From contig DBTT01000028.1 of the NCBI GenBank assembly GCA_002307185.1, positions 1 to 31,351 of the forward strand: DNA of 31,351 nt. The letters run 5' to 3'. The DNA comes from Bacteroidales bacterium UBA1309. GTDB taxonomy: Bacteria; Bacteroidota; Bacteroidia; Bacteroidales; Dysgonomonadaceae. The notes beneath the pieces are model-generated. The model was not told the DNA's origin, made no database searches, and saw only the letters and a list, made by a program, of their open reading frames with translations. The translations under genes and the position numbers were made by a program. Of this stretch, positions 7,315 through 15,939 are shown in pieces. Each line of letters starts with the position of its first letter. The first letter of the stretch is position 1.

Positions 7315-9024
7315 ATGTCGGAAAACAGTAATATCAAAACTGAAGATGCTAAAAAAAGCCTGAACTTTATTGAAGTTATCGTTGAAAACGACCTCAAGGA
7401 AGGGAAAAATGGGAGCAGATTGCAAACCCGATTTCCACCAGAACCCAATGGCTATCTTCATATAGGCCATGCAAAGGCGATTTGCATGGACTTTGGTATT
7501 GCCCAAAGATACGGTGGCATCTGCAATTTGCGGTTCGACGACACCAATCCGGTGAAGGAGGATGTGGAATACGTGGATTCCATTATGGAGGATATTCATT
7601 GGCTGGGCTTCGATTGGGGAAATCTTTACTATGCTTCCGACTACTTCCAGCAATTGTGGGATCTGGCTGTTCGATTCATCAAGGAGGGCAAAGCCTATGT
7701 GGACGAGCAATCGGCTGAACAAATCGCACAGCAAAAAGGAACACCTACCGTCCCTGGCACGGAAAGCCCATACCGCAACCGTCCGATGGAAGAAAACATG
7801 GAACTCTTCCAAAAAATGACCGATGGGGAAATTGAAGAAGGAAAAATGGTGCTGCGTGCCAAAATAGACATGGCATCGCCCAACATGCACTTCCGCGACC
7901 CTATCATGTACCGCATCATCAACCATCCGCATCACCGAACCGGGACAACATGGAAAGTGTATCCGATGTATGATTACGCACATGGTCAGTCCGATTATTT
8001 TGAAGGTGTGACACATTCCATCTGTACGTTGGAGTTCGAGGTTCACCGGCCACTATACGACTGGTTTATCGATCAGTTTGCCAACAGTGACTACCGCCCC
8101 CGCCAATTTGAATTCAACCGCTTGAACCTGACTTACACGATGATGAGCAAGCGCAAATTGCTCCAATTGGTGAAAGAAGGATTGGTGAGAGGCTGGGACG
8201 ATCCACGTATGCCGACGGTTTGTGGATTGCGTCGCCGTGGTTACACTCCCGAATCGATTCGGAACTTCGTGGACAAAATTGGCTACACAAAATACGATGG
8301 CATGATTGATGTGGCTCTGCTGGAACATTCGCTCCGGGAAGACCTCAATGCGAAAGCACAACGCGTGTCTGCCGTCCTTGATCCGATAAAACTCGTGTTG
8401 ACAAACTACGAAGGGGGCAAGACCGAAAAGATGATAGCCGAAAACAATCCTGAGGATTCTTCCAAAGGAAGCCGTGAAGTGACGTTTTCCCGCGAATTGT
8501 TTATAGAGAGGGACGACTTCATGGAAGACGCTCCCAAAAAATATTTCCGCTTGACTCCGGGTAACGAAGTACGCCTCAAAAACGCTTACATCGTGAAGTG
8601 TATCGGTTGCAAGAAAGATGAGAATGGCCTTGTGACTGAAGTTTACGCAGAATATGATGCGCTGACGAAAAGTGGTTCTGGTTCGGAAGAGAGTAACCGC
8701 AAGGTGAAGGGGACAATCCACTGGGTATCCACGGAAGACTATTTGGATGCTGAGGTAAGGCTTTACGACCGGTTGTTTCAAATTCCTGATCTGGACGAAG
8801 AGAAAGATAAAGATTTCAGGGAATTGCTAAATCCCGACTCCTTGGTTGTGAAAGCCGGCTGTAAAGTAGAAGCTTCGTTGGCAACGGCGAAAGCATTGGA
8901 CCATTTTCAGTTTCAACGAATCGGCTATTTCAATGTTGATCCAGATTCAACACCAGACAAGCTCATCTTCAATAGGACTGTCTCCTTGAAGGATTCTTGG
9001 AGTAAAGTCAAGGATAAGAAATAG
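7315..9024 (+). CDS. glnS: Glutaminyl-tRNA synthetase
   Basis: Class I synthetase that charges tRNA-Gln in the cytoplasm. From the ATG at 7315 it is 569 residues, normal for bacterial GlnRS. PPEPNGYLHIGHAKA places the ATP-binding HIGH motif at residues 49-52. FDDTNP follows at about 74-79, and the KMSKS counterpart is MSKRK at 277-281. The C-terminal part is the anticodon-binding beta-barrel region. In-frame sequence extends upstream to a TTG at 7252, but that codon lies inside the -7 box, so 7315 is the better start. The next gene begins 59 nt downstream on the same strand with no terminator between, so both are likely co-transcribed. Confidence 0.95.
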   Translation: MSENSNIKTEDAKKSLNFIEVIVENDLKEGKNGSRLQTRFPPEPNGYLHIGHAKAICMDFGIAQRYGGICNLRFDDTNPVKEDVEYVDSIMEDIHWLGFDWGNLYYASDYFQQLWDLAVRFIKEGKAYVDEQSAEQIAQQKGTPTVPGTESPYRNRPMEENMELFQKMTDGEIEEGKMVLRAKIDMASPNMHFRDPIMYRIINHPHHRTGTTWKVYPMYDYAHGQSDYFEGVTHSICTLEFEVHRPLYDWFIDQFANSDYRPRQFEFNRLNLTYTMMSKRKLLQLVKEGLVRGWDDPRMPTVCGLRRRGYTPESIRNFVDKIGYTKYDGMIDVALLEHSLREDLNAKAQRVSAVLDPIKLVLTNYEGGKTEKMIAENNPEDSSKGSREVTFSRELFIERDDFMEDAPKKYFRLTPGNEVRLKNAYIVKCIGCKKDENGLVTEVYAEYDALTKSGSGSEESNRKVKGTIHWVSTEDYLDAEVRLYDRLFQIPDLDEEKDKDFRELLNPDSLVVKAGCKVEASLATAKALDHFQFQRIGYFNVDPDSTPDKLIFNRTVSLKDSWSKVKDKK

Positions 9025-9083
9025 GCACATCAGCTTGCCTAAAAAGATTTACAATTAATTTTCATAAGAAGGAAAGAGTCACC

Positions 9084-10514
9084 ATGCCCGATTTCGAAGA
9101 TATGGACATACCGGGATTGATCGATAAGTATGAAGACATGCTTTATTCGGGCAAACGTGTTTATCTGGATGCGGATGAATTCGAGGTCTTGTTCGACTAT
9201 TACGATTCAATAGATGACATCGATTCTGCCAAAGAAATTATTGGCTCGGGGTTGGCAATCCATCCAGACAGTTCTGCTCTTAAATTGAGGAAGGCAAGGT
9301 TGATGGTGTATGATGCACAATACGAAGAAGCCTTGAAATTCATGAATCTTAATTTTAGCGGATATGATTTTGACTTGTACTTGTTGAAAATTGAATGCCT
9401 GCTCCAACTTGATTTCTACGAATTGGCTTTTGAACTCACGGGACGCGTGCTACGCGACGAAGATCAATCCGAAGCCCTGATTCTTTCTGAACTCGGTTCG
9501 GTGTACATAGAAGCGGACTATTTTGATGAGGCTATTCTCTACCTTGAAAAGAGCCTCGAATATGACCCCGACAATTTAGATGCCATCGGCGATTTGGCCT
9601 ATGCGAGTGAAATGAAGGGGAATTTCGAAAAAGCTATTTTTTACACAAATAAGATCCTTGATTTCGATCCATATTCTTTTGATGCATGGCTCAATCTAGG
9701 GAAATTGTATTCCATTACTTCTCAATTTGAGAAAGCCATTGATGCGCTTGACTTCGCCTTGTCAATCAACGATTCGGACATATCCGTGCTCAACCTCAAG
9801 GCACATTGCCTATCACTCTCCGGGCAAGTGGTGGAAGCCATTCAAATATTCAAAGAATGTCTCGAACAAAAGCCCGATGATTTCTTAATTTATTCCTCTT
9901 TGGTGGATGCTTACATGATTCTCGATGAAAAAAGTGAAGCTATCCGTGTGTTAGACGAATGGGGAAAATTTGATTCGGAAAACCCCGAATTCTTGATGAA
10001 GAAAGTTACCATTCTAATAAAGGTGGGTAGGATTGGCAATGCGGAAGAATTTTTGGCTGAGGTAAAAAAACAGTTAAAAAACGTTGATGTTTTGTTACCC
10101 ATGGAAGGTGAAATTTTCTTTCAAAAAGAAGATTTTGAACAAGCAGGAGAAATTTTTCAAAAGGCATTGGAGCAAGATCCCGATAGCATTTTTCTGAACG
10201 ACCGCTTGGCCACGCTCAACATCATCCATGAAAAATACAGTGAGGCGCTTCCGATGCTTGAAAAGCTAAGGGATGCTACCGACGACCCGAGTTTCGTTTA
10301 TTTCCGCATTGCTTATGTGTATTTAGAAACAGGAGAACGTGAAAAGCTAAACCGCCTTCTCGATGGCTTTTCGGAAGAGCAACTAAAGGCACTGCTTGAA
10401 TTTTTCTTGGAGGAAGACCTTTCTGAGGTTGATTTTTCCGACCGCCAATCTATTATTACGCGGCTGAACGACATCAGCGAGATCCGCATTCTGTTTAAAA
10501 ACTTGAAATATTGA
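9084..10514 (+). CDS. Tetratricopeptide repeat protein
   Basis: A 476-residue, strongly acidic protein built almost entirely of helical TPR units. Clear repeats carry the canonical pattern (small residue at 8, A at 20, P at 32): EALILSELGSVYIEADYFDEA, then DNLDAIGDLAYASEMKGNFEKA, then a unit with AWLNLGKLYSITSQFEKA, and more degenerate units to about residue 400. The last 60 residues (LLEFFLEEDLSEVDFSDRQ) are helical but not TPR. There is no signal peptide, so it is probably cytoplasmic. Proteins like this are common and conserved in Bacteroidales without known function; a scaffold role in protein interaction is the usual expectation. It sits behind glnS, probably on the same transcript. Confidence 0.8.
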   Translation: MPDFEDMDIPGLIDKYEDMLYSGKRVYLDADEFEVLFDYYDSIDDIDSAKEIIGSGLAIHPDSSALKLRKARLMVYDAQYEEALKFMNLNFSGYDFDLYLLKIECLLQLDFYELAFELTGRVLRDEDQSEALILSELGSVYIEADYFDEAILYLEKSLEYDPDNLDAIGDLAYASEMKGNFEKAIFYTNKILDFDPYSFDAWLNLGKLYSITSQFEKAIDALDFALSINDSDISVLNLKAHCLSLSGQVVEAIQIFKECLEQKPDDFLIYSSLVDAYMILDEKSEAIRVLDEWGKFDSENPEFLMKKVTILIKVGRIGNAEEFLAEVKKQLKNVDVLLPMEGEIFFQKEDFEQAGEIFQKALEQDPDSIFLNDRLATLNIIHEKYSEALPMLEKLRDATDDPSFVYFRIAYVYLETGEREKLNRLLDGFSEEQLKALLEFFLEEDLSEVDFSDRQSIITRLNDISEIRILFKNLKY

Positions 10515-10611
10515 AAGTCTTTTCGATTCATAGATTCGTGGAATTGCAACTTTGGTAATTTGTAATTTTCCCATCCCGTTACTTCTTATTCATGCTCTAT
10601 TCCTATCAAAA

Positions 10612-10640
10612 ATACCACAATGATGGTATGAAAAATACCA
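10612..10640 (+). promoter_or_regulatory. Candidate operator upstream of the sulfhydrylase gene
   Basis: An inverted repeat ATACCA(10612-10617), six bases, TGGTAT(10624-10629) is followed by a third copy ATACCA(10635-10640), each half-site preceded by A-runs. It ends 34 bases before the -7 box. That placement fits an activator or repressor of sulfur or methionine metabolism. The regulator is unknown. Confidence 0.5.
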
Positions 10641-10674
10641 TTTGCAGGCTATTGCGTGGAAACGGATCTGTTTG

Positions 10675-10682
10675 TACTTTTG
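10675..10682 (+). promoter_or_regulatory. -7 promoter box for the sulfhydrylase gene
   Basis: TACTTTTG matches the Bacteroidota -7 consensus and lies 45 bases before the ATG at 10728. A transcript would start near 10689. No TTTG -33 element is at the standard distance, which fits activator dependence. Confidence 0.6.
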
Positions 10683-10727
10683 CATTGTATCAAATAGTCA
10701 ACTTAACAAGATAATAAAAAAACAATT

Positions 10728-12026
10728 ATGAGCAATTATAAATATGAAACGCTACAAATACATGCTGGACAAGAGGTGGAAGGAACAACTCAAGCCCGCG
10801 CAGTACCCATTTATTTGACATCCTCTTATGTATTCAAGGATGCACAAGAAGGAGCCGACTTGTTTGGGCTTCGCAAATTTGGCAATATCTATACCCGCTT
10901 GATGAACCCGACAACCGATGTGTTTGAAAAGCGTATTGCCGCATTGGAAGGTGGAGTTGGCGCATTGGCAACTTCTTCCGGACAATCAGCACAGTTTATA
11001 GCTCTTAACAACATTCTTTCCAATGGTGACAATTTTGTTTCCACGTCCCACTTGTATGGTGGAACTTATAATCAATTCAAAAGCCAATTCAAAAGATTGG
11101 GCGTTGATGTTCGGTTCACCCCAAATGACGAGCCGGAAGAGTTTGACAAATTGATTGATGCCAAAACGAAAGCTATCTATCTGGAAACTATTGGAAATCC
11201 AGGGCTTAATGTCCCTGATTTCGATGCAATCGCCGAAGTAGCTAACAAACATAATATTCCGCTTATTGTGGACAACACCCTCGGTGCCGCCGGATTTTTG
11301 TTCCGCCCGATTGAGCATGGGGCCAGCGTTGTGGTGGAAAGCGCAACCAAATGGATTGGCGGACATGGGACGGCTCTTGGAGGAGTTATCGTGGACAGTG
11401 GAACTTTCAATTGGGGAAATGGAAAATTCCCGGAATTCACAGAACCTTCCGAAAGTTATCATGGATTGGTGTTTTGGGATGTGTTTGGCGATAAAGGACC
11501 GTTCGGGAACATTGCATTTGGCATTCGTGCCAGAGTGGAAGGTTTGCGCGATTGGGGAAACACCATCAGCCCGTTCAACTCATTCTTGTTGATTCAGGGA
11601 CTTGAAACGCTTTCATTGCGTGTGGAACGTCACGTGCAAAATGCGCAAGCTATTGCCGAGTGGCTTGAAAGCCACCCTCAAGTGGAATACGTGAATTATC
11701 CAGGCTTGAAAAGCAGCCCGTACTACGAACTGGCTCAAAAATATTTCAAGAAAGGGGCAAGCAGTGTCCTGACTTTCAAAATAAAAGGAGATCCAAACAA
11801 AGCTGATGAATTTATCAATCAATTGAATTTGTTTAGCCACCTTGCCAACATTGGCGATGCCAAATCTCTTATTATTCATCCTGCAGCAACAACTCACGAA
11901 CAGCTGTCGCCAGAAGAAAAAATTGCCTCGGGTGCAGTTCCCGGATTACTACGTCTCTCTGTCGGAATCGAAAACATCGATGACATCAAAGCCGATTTGG
12001 ATCAGGCTTTCCAGAAAGTGAAGTAA
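10728..12026 (+). CDS. metY: O-acetylhomoserine aminocarboxypropyltransferase (O-acetylhomoserine sulfhydrylase)
   Basis: A 432-residue PLP enzyme of the Cys/Met metabolism family, a typical length for this group. It joins sulfide with O-acetylhomoserine to give homocysteine on the way to methionine. Conserved features are YTRLMNPTTDVFEKR (residues 55-69), the phosphate-binding SSGQSAQ near 83-89, VDNTLG around 181-186, the Schiff-base lysine in SATKWIGGHG (Lys208), and the C-terminal HPAATTHEQL segment characteristic of the sulfhydrylase branch. It has its own promoter, a candidate operator and a terminator, so it appears monocistronic. Cystathionine gamma-synthase is a related possibility, but the length and HPAATTH segment favour the sulfhydrylase. 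Confidence 0.93.
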   Translation: MSNYKYETLQIHAGQEVEGTTQARAVPIYLTSSYVFKDAQEGADLFGLRKFGNIYTRLMNPTTDVFEKRIAALEGGVGALATSSGQSAQFIALNNILSNGDNFVSTSHLYGGTYNQFKSQFKRLGVDVRFTPNDEPEEFDKLIDAKTKAIYLETIGNPGLNVPDFDAIAEVANKHNIPLIVDNTLGAAGFLFRPIEHGASVVVESATKWIGGHGTALGGVIVDSGTFNWGNGKFPEFTEPSESYHGLVFWDVFGDKGPFGNIAFGIRARVEGLRDWGNTISPFNSFLLIQGLETLSLRVERHVQNAQAIAEWLESHPQVEYVNYPGLKSSPYYELAQKYFKKGASSVLTFKIKGDPNKADEFINQLNLFSHLANIGDAKSLIIHPAATTHEQLSPEEKIASGAVPGLLRLSVGIENIDDIKADLDQAFQKVK

Positions 12027-12123
12027 TCAAAGCTAAATTATATATAAAAAGTACATATAAATAGATAGTTATATTGGATAGTCAACCGCCATTTGCCATT
12101 GCTGTTTGGACCATCAAAGAAAT

Positions 12124-12160
12124 AAGGACAACCTGTGAAGGCAGTCCTTTTTTCTTTTTC
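12124..12160 (+). terminator. Terminator after metY
   Basis: AAGGAC(12124-12129) pairs with GTCCTT(12144-12149) and runs directly into TTTTTCTTTTTC. It lies about 100 bases past the metY stop. Confidence 0.7.
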
Positions 12161-12489
12161 CTTAAATTCTATTAGGGAGAGTCCGGCCTAATTAATCGAA
12201 ACTACTTCATCTGATACGAACTCATTTAAGCACAGAGTAAAAAGAGAACTCGGTGCAACTCCTTTACTCCGTGGTGGAGAATAAAATATCGCGTCGGGAT
12301 ATTCGCACGGTAGAAAAGATGATAAAAGATGTATTGCATGCCGTAGGTATGCACCTTCTTCTAATGGATCATCCCTTAAGGACGATAAGCGCAAAGGCAG
12401 ATTTTGTTCTACCGAGCGGTATTTCTTATGGGAAAAGGCTGAAATGCACAAACCGCCTACATCGGACTCACGTTATTTAGTGTGTCGCT
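12161..12489. other. Spacer between convergent genes
   Basis: A 75-codon plus-strand frame (12253-12480, from GTG) and an overlapping minus-strand frame are open here, but neither resembles a family I know and neither has a supporting start signal. I treat the stretch as non-coding. A 7-bp inverted repeat TTGCCCT(12490-12496)/AGGGCAA(12505-12511) just beyond it overlaps the stop codon of the minus-strand lipoprotein gene. Confidence 0.4.
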
Positions 12490-12502
12490 TTGCCCTTGAA
12501 AG

Positions 12503-13561
12503 TTAGGGCAATAATTCGCTCAACTTTGCATCCAAAGCTTCCCCTCTTAGGTTCTCGGCGATAATTTTTCCTGTTTGATCAATTAGCAAAGTGAATGGAA
12601 TGGATTGAACGCCGTATATCTGGGCAGCCGTTCCGTTAGCATCATTCAATTGGATCCATGACATTTTGTTTTCAGTTACCGCTTTCAACCAGCTTTCCTT
12701 GTCTTTGTCCACAGAAATACCAACAACCTCGAAGCCTTTAGATTTGAATTTCGAATAAGCGGCAACCACGTGTGGCATTTCCTGAATGCAAGGCTGACAC
12801 CAAGATGCCCAAAAATCCACCAAAACATATTTGGATTTGCCAACATAAGCCGACAAGGATACTTTGGCTCCGTTGCCATCCACCACTTCCACATCTTGGT
12901 ATTGATGGTTGGAGAGCATCTTTTCTTTTGCTTCAATCGATTTTTGCAACATTTTTACTTGTTCCTTTTGGGTAAACGAAGGACGTGCATTTTTTAGCAA
13001 TTCCTTTAACTGCTCGGAAGTTAATTGGTAAGCGATTGAACCAAACAATTGTTCTCCAGTCGGATTCTGCATGTTTTCTTTGGCGTAAACAAACACTACA
13101 CCGATTACTTGCTTGATTAAAGCCTCTTGCTGATCTTGGGAAGTGATTTGACTCGCTTTTTGTTGCAATGCCAATACTTCAGATTGCATTTTTTGAAATT
13201 GATCGTTGATTTTAGTGCCTGACACGGTATAGTTTTGTTGGGTTTTCACCTCGATGACAATATCGCCCGGCTCGCGCACGAATGTCATGGATGGTGTTTT
13301 CCCATCGGGGATTTTGGGGGTGATTAGGTTGAAATCAGGTTCCTCCTTTGCTTCACCTTTAAACTGAAATTCGTCGCCTTTTACGACAGTTGAGTCTAAC
13401 ACTTTATTTTCCCCTGTTTCAAAGTTCATCTTTTGCAGCAATAACACTTTGCCATCAAGTGATTTATCTGTAAGTTTTCCCTTTACAGTAAAAGAAGTCC
13501 CTTTGCCGCACGAAGTTAAAATTAAGGCGCAGGCAATTGCCCACAATACGAGCTGTTTCAT
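12503..13561 (-). CDS. TlpA-like thioredoxin lipoprotein with N-terminal DUF4369
   Basis: A 352-residue predicted lipoprotein. The signal peptide ends in LTSCGKG, giving lipidated Cys18. Residues 23-125 form a beta-rich DUF4369 domain (FTVKGKL, then VLLLQKMNF). A helical, Q/K-rich linker spans about 120-220. The C-terminal 130 residues are a TlpA/AhpC-type thioredoxin fold with WASWCQPC (Cys255 and Cys258) and cis-proline QSIPFTLLID. Such proteins are abundant in Bacteroidales. They act as membrane-anchored periplasmic thiol-disulfide reductases, for example in cytochrome c maturation or repair of oxidised proteins; the exact partner is unknown. The gene stands alone, convergent with metY. 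Confidence 0.88.
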   Translation of the reverse strand: MKQLVLWAIACALILTSCGKGTSFTVKGKLTDKSLDGKVLLLQKMNFETGENKVLDSTVVKGDEFQFKGEAKEEPDFNLITPKIPDGKTPSMTFVREPGDIVIEVKTQQNYTVSGTKINDQFQKMQSEVLALQQKASQITSQDQQEALIKQVIGVVFVYAKENMQNPTGEQLFGSIAYQLTSEQLKELLKNARPSFTQKEQVKMLQKSIEAKEKMLSNHQYQDVEVVDGNGAKVSLSAYVGKSKYVLVDFWASWCQPCIQEMPHVVAAYSKFKSKGFEVVGISVDKDKESWLKAVTENKMSWIQLNDANGTAAQIYGVQSIPFTLLIDQTGKIIAENLRGEALDAKLSELLP

Positions 13562-13707
13562 AGATTATGTTCTGTATTAATGATAAATAAAAACATAAAA
13601 GTAGGTATTTTATCTTAGATTCTAGTTTTGCCACCGAAAAAAGACGCTGCCTCAATATCACTGTCAACTTGTCTTGTCGCGTCACTGCATTTCTGTCATT
13701 TTTAGGT

Positions 13708-13736
13708 TTGGCACGGATTTCGCTATAACGTCCGTG
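13708..13736 (+). promoter_or_regulatory. Candidate sigma-54-type promoter of groESL with inverted repeat
   Basis: TTGGCACG at 13708-13715, four bases, then TCGCT at 13720-13724 reproduces the -24/-12 spacing of RpoN promoters (consensus TGGCACG-N4-TTGCW) with one mismatch. A transcript would start near 13734. An inverted repeat CACGGA(13712-13717)/TCCGTG(13731-13736) spans the same bases and could be an operator. No TAnnTTTG box was found instead. Assignment is by consensus only. Confidence 0.45.
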
Positions 13737-13788
13737 TAAAAATTACTATCAAACAATTAATCATATAACAATTAAAAATTGTAGAGTT

Positions 13789-14058
13789 ATGAACATTAAA
13801 CCTTTAGCAGACAGAGTGCTTATTAAGCCGGCTGCGGCAGAAGAAAAAACCGTAAGTGGAATCATTATTCCCGACACAGCGAAAGAAAAACCGTTGAAAG
13901 GTGAAGTTGTTGCCGTTGGTGGTGGAACAAAGGATGAAGAGATGGTCTTGAAAACAGGCGATCAGGTGCTTTATGGTAAATATGCCGGAACTGAAATCGA
14001 ACTTGATTCGGATAAATACCTGATTATGCGTCAATCAGATGTTTTGGCAATCCTTTGA
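13789..14058 (+). CDS. groES: Co-chaperonin GroES (HSP10)
   Basis: An 89-residue protein, the normal size for bacterial GroES, which caps the GroEL barrel in the cytoplasm. Visible family features are the N-terminal IKPLADRVLIKP, the mobile loop EEKTVSGIIIPDTAKEKP (residues 18-35) that binds GroEL, and the VLYGKYAGTEIELD segment with the closing YLIMRQSDVLAIL. It lies 89 nt before groL on the same strand, the standard groESL order. Confidence 0.97.
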   Translation: MNIKPLADRVLIKPAAAEEKTVSGIIIPDTAKEKPLKGEVVAVGGGTKDEEMVLKTGDQVLYGKYAGTEIELDSDKYLIMRQSDVLAIL

Positions 14059-14147
14059 TTTCTACAATTAAACATTCGAGAACTAACAAAATCATTTATT
14101 AAACAATTTCCGAAATAGTTAATCGGACTGAAAATTGACAATAAATT

Positions 14148-15782
14148 ATGGCTAAAGAAATTAAATTTAATATTGAAGCTCGCGACCAGCTAAAAGCAGG
14201 CGTGGACGCATTGGCAAATGCAGTGAAAGTAACCCTTGGACCAAAAGGACGCAACGTGATCATCGAAAAGAAATTCGGTGCGCCTCACATCACCAAAGAC
14301 GGTGTGACTGTGGCTAAAGAAGTGGATTTGGAAGACCCATTCCAAAACATGGGTGCTCAATTGGTGAAAGAAGTGGCTTCCAAAACCAACGACGATGCTG
14401 GTGATGGAACAACTACTGCTACCGTTTTGGCCCAATCTATTATCGGTGTTGGTTTGAAAAACGTAACTGCCGGAGCTAATCCAATGGATTTGAAACGTGG
14501 TATCGACAAGGCGGTTGAAAAGGTGGTTGCCAGCTTGAAATCTCAATCAGTAGCCGTGGGTGATGATTTGCAAAAAATCGAGCACGTGGCTAAAATCTCT
14601 GCCAACGGCGATGAAAAAATAGGCAAGCTGATTGCCGAAGCTATGGGCAAAGTGAAAAAAGAAGGTGTGATCACCGTGGAAGAAGCAAAAGGCACTGAAA
14701 CTTACGTGGACGTGGTGGAAGGCATGCAATTCGACAGAGGATACATCTCGGCTTATTTCGTGACAGATACAGAAAAAATGGAAGCCAATCTGGAAAACCC
14801 ATACATTCTGATCTACGACAAGAAAATTTCTGTGTTGAAAGATATCCTTCCTATCCTTGAAGCTGCATTGAAATCTGGAAAACCTCTTTTGATCATTGCC
14901 GAAGACATTGAATCGGAAGCATTGACAACATTGGTAGTGAACCGTTTGCGTGCAGGATTGAAGATTGCTGCCGTGAAGGCTCCTGGATTTGGAGACCGTC
15001 GCAAAGAAATGTTGGAAGATATTGCCACTTTGACAGGCGGTGTTGTGATTTCTGAAGAAAAAGGCTTGAAATTGGAAGCTGCCACATTGGAAATGTTGGG
15101 AACTGCTGATAAAGTGACTATCAACAAAGACAATACAACCATCGTGAACGGTGCTGGTGACAAAGATGCTATCGCTGCTCGTGTGGGACAAATCAAAACT
15201 CAGATCGAGAAGACTACTTCTGATTACGACCGCGAAAAATTGCAGGAACGTTTGGCTAAATTGGCCGGTGGCGTTGCCGTACTTTACGTGGGTGCTCCAT
15301 CCGAAGTGGAAATGAAAGAAAAGAAAGACCGTGTGGACGATGCCCTTTCTGCAACTCGTGCGGCTGTAGAAGAAGGAACTGTTCCTGGTGGTGGTACTGC
15401 TTACATCCGCGCTATCGATGTATTGGACGGTTTGAAAGGCGAAAACGAAGACGAAACCACTGGTATCGAAATCGTGAAACGTGCCATCGAAGAACCTCTT
15501 CGCCAAATCGTGAACAACGCCGGTAAAGAAGGTGCGGTTGTGGTGCAGAAAGTGCGTGAAGGAAAAGGAAACTTCGGTTACAATGCTCACTTGGACATTT
15601 ACGAAGACTTGGTAGCTTCCGGCGTGATCGACCCAACTAAAGTGACTCGTGTGGCCCTTGAAAATGCAGCATCTATTGCTGGCATGTTCTTGACTACCGA
15701 ATGCATCATCGCTGAGAAGAAAGAAGACAATCCTGCTCCTGCCATGCCTCCAATGGGCGGTGGAATGGGTGGCATGATGTAA
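14148..15782 (+). CDS. groL: Chaperonin GroEL (HSP60)
   Basis: A 544-residue chaperonin subunit, standard length, forming the double-ring folding chamber. Signature sequences are VTLGPKGRNVII (residues 27-38), the ATPase motif DDAGDGTTTATVLA (about 82-95), AVKAPGFGDRR in the apical domain, and VPGGGTAYIRA near 410. The tail ends in repeated Gly-Gly-Met. Codon usage is that of a highly expressed gene, with frequent GAA, AAA and CGT. It is co-transcribed with groES and ends before a strong terminator. Confidence 0.98.
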   Translation: MAKEIKFNIEARDQLKAGVDALANAVKVTLGPKGRNVIIEKKFGAPHITKDGVTVAKEVDLEDPFQNMGAQLVKEVASKTNDDAGDGTTTATVLAQSIIGVGLKNVTAGANPMDLKRGIDKAVEKVVASLKSQSVAVGDDLQKIEHVAKISANGDEKIGKLIAEAMGKVKKEGVITVEEAKGTETYVDVVEGMQFDRGYISAYFVTDTEKMEANLENPYILIYDKKISVLKDILPILEAALKSGKPLLIIAEDIESEALTTLVVNRLRAGLKIAAVKAPGFGDRRKEMLEDIATLTGGVVISEEKGLKLEAATLEMLGTADKVTINKDNTTIVNGAGDKDAIAARVGQIKTQIEKTTSDYDREKLQERLAKLAGGVAVLYVGAPSEVEMKEKKDRVDDALSATRAAVEEGTVPGGGTAYIRAIDVLDGLKGENEDETTGIEIVKRAIEEPLRQIVNNAGKEGAVVVQKVREGKGNFGYNAHLDIYEDLVASGVIDPTKVTRVALENAASIAGMFLTTECIIAEKKEDNPAPAMPPMGGGMGGMM

Positions 15783-15805
15783 TCAAGCGAAAACCATAAA
15801 TTTCA

Positions 15806-15845
15806 AAAAAGAGGCTTTCCCTAATAGGGGAGGTCTCTTTTTTTG
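15806..15845 (+). terminator. Terminator of groESL
   Basis: AAAAGAG pairs with CTCTTTT, extended inward by CTTTCCC/GGGGAGG with wobble pairs, followed by a T-run ending at 15844. It is 25 bases past the groL stop. Confidence 0.75.
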
Positions 15846-15884
15846 TCAGAGGCAAAATTTACAGGGGTTCTATCCTAAAACGAA

Positions 15885-15915
15885 AAAAGCATGGATCATA
15901 TAAATCCATGCTTTT
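15885..15915 (-). terminator. Terminator of recA (possibly bidirectional)
   Basis: A perfect 12-bp inverted repeat AAAAGCATGGAT(15885-15896)/ATCCATGCTTTT(15904-15915) with a 7-base loop. On the minus strand it ends in a run of T, so it terminates the bcp-recA transcript. On the plus strand it could also catch groESL read-through. Confidence 0.8.
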
Positions 15916-15939
15916 CTTTATGCTAATTTGTAGGAATGT

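Noticed and set aside
12253..12480. A 75-codon plus-strand frame and an 87-codon minus-strand frame in the metY-tlpA spacer
   Set aside because: Neither resembles a known family, neither has a promoter or convincing start, and they overlap each other.
14547..15590. Long minus-strand open frame antisense to groL
   Set aside because: It is a codon-bias shadow of groL with improbable composition (very rich in F, H, S) and no start context.
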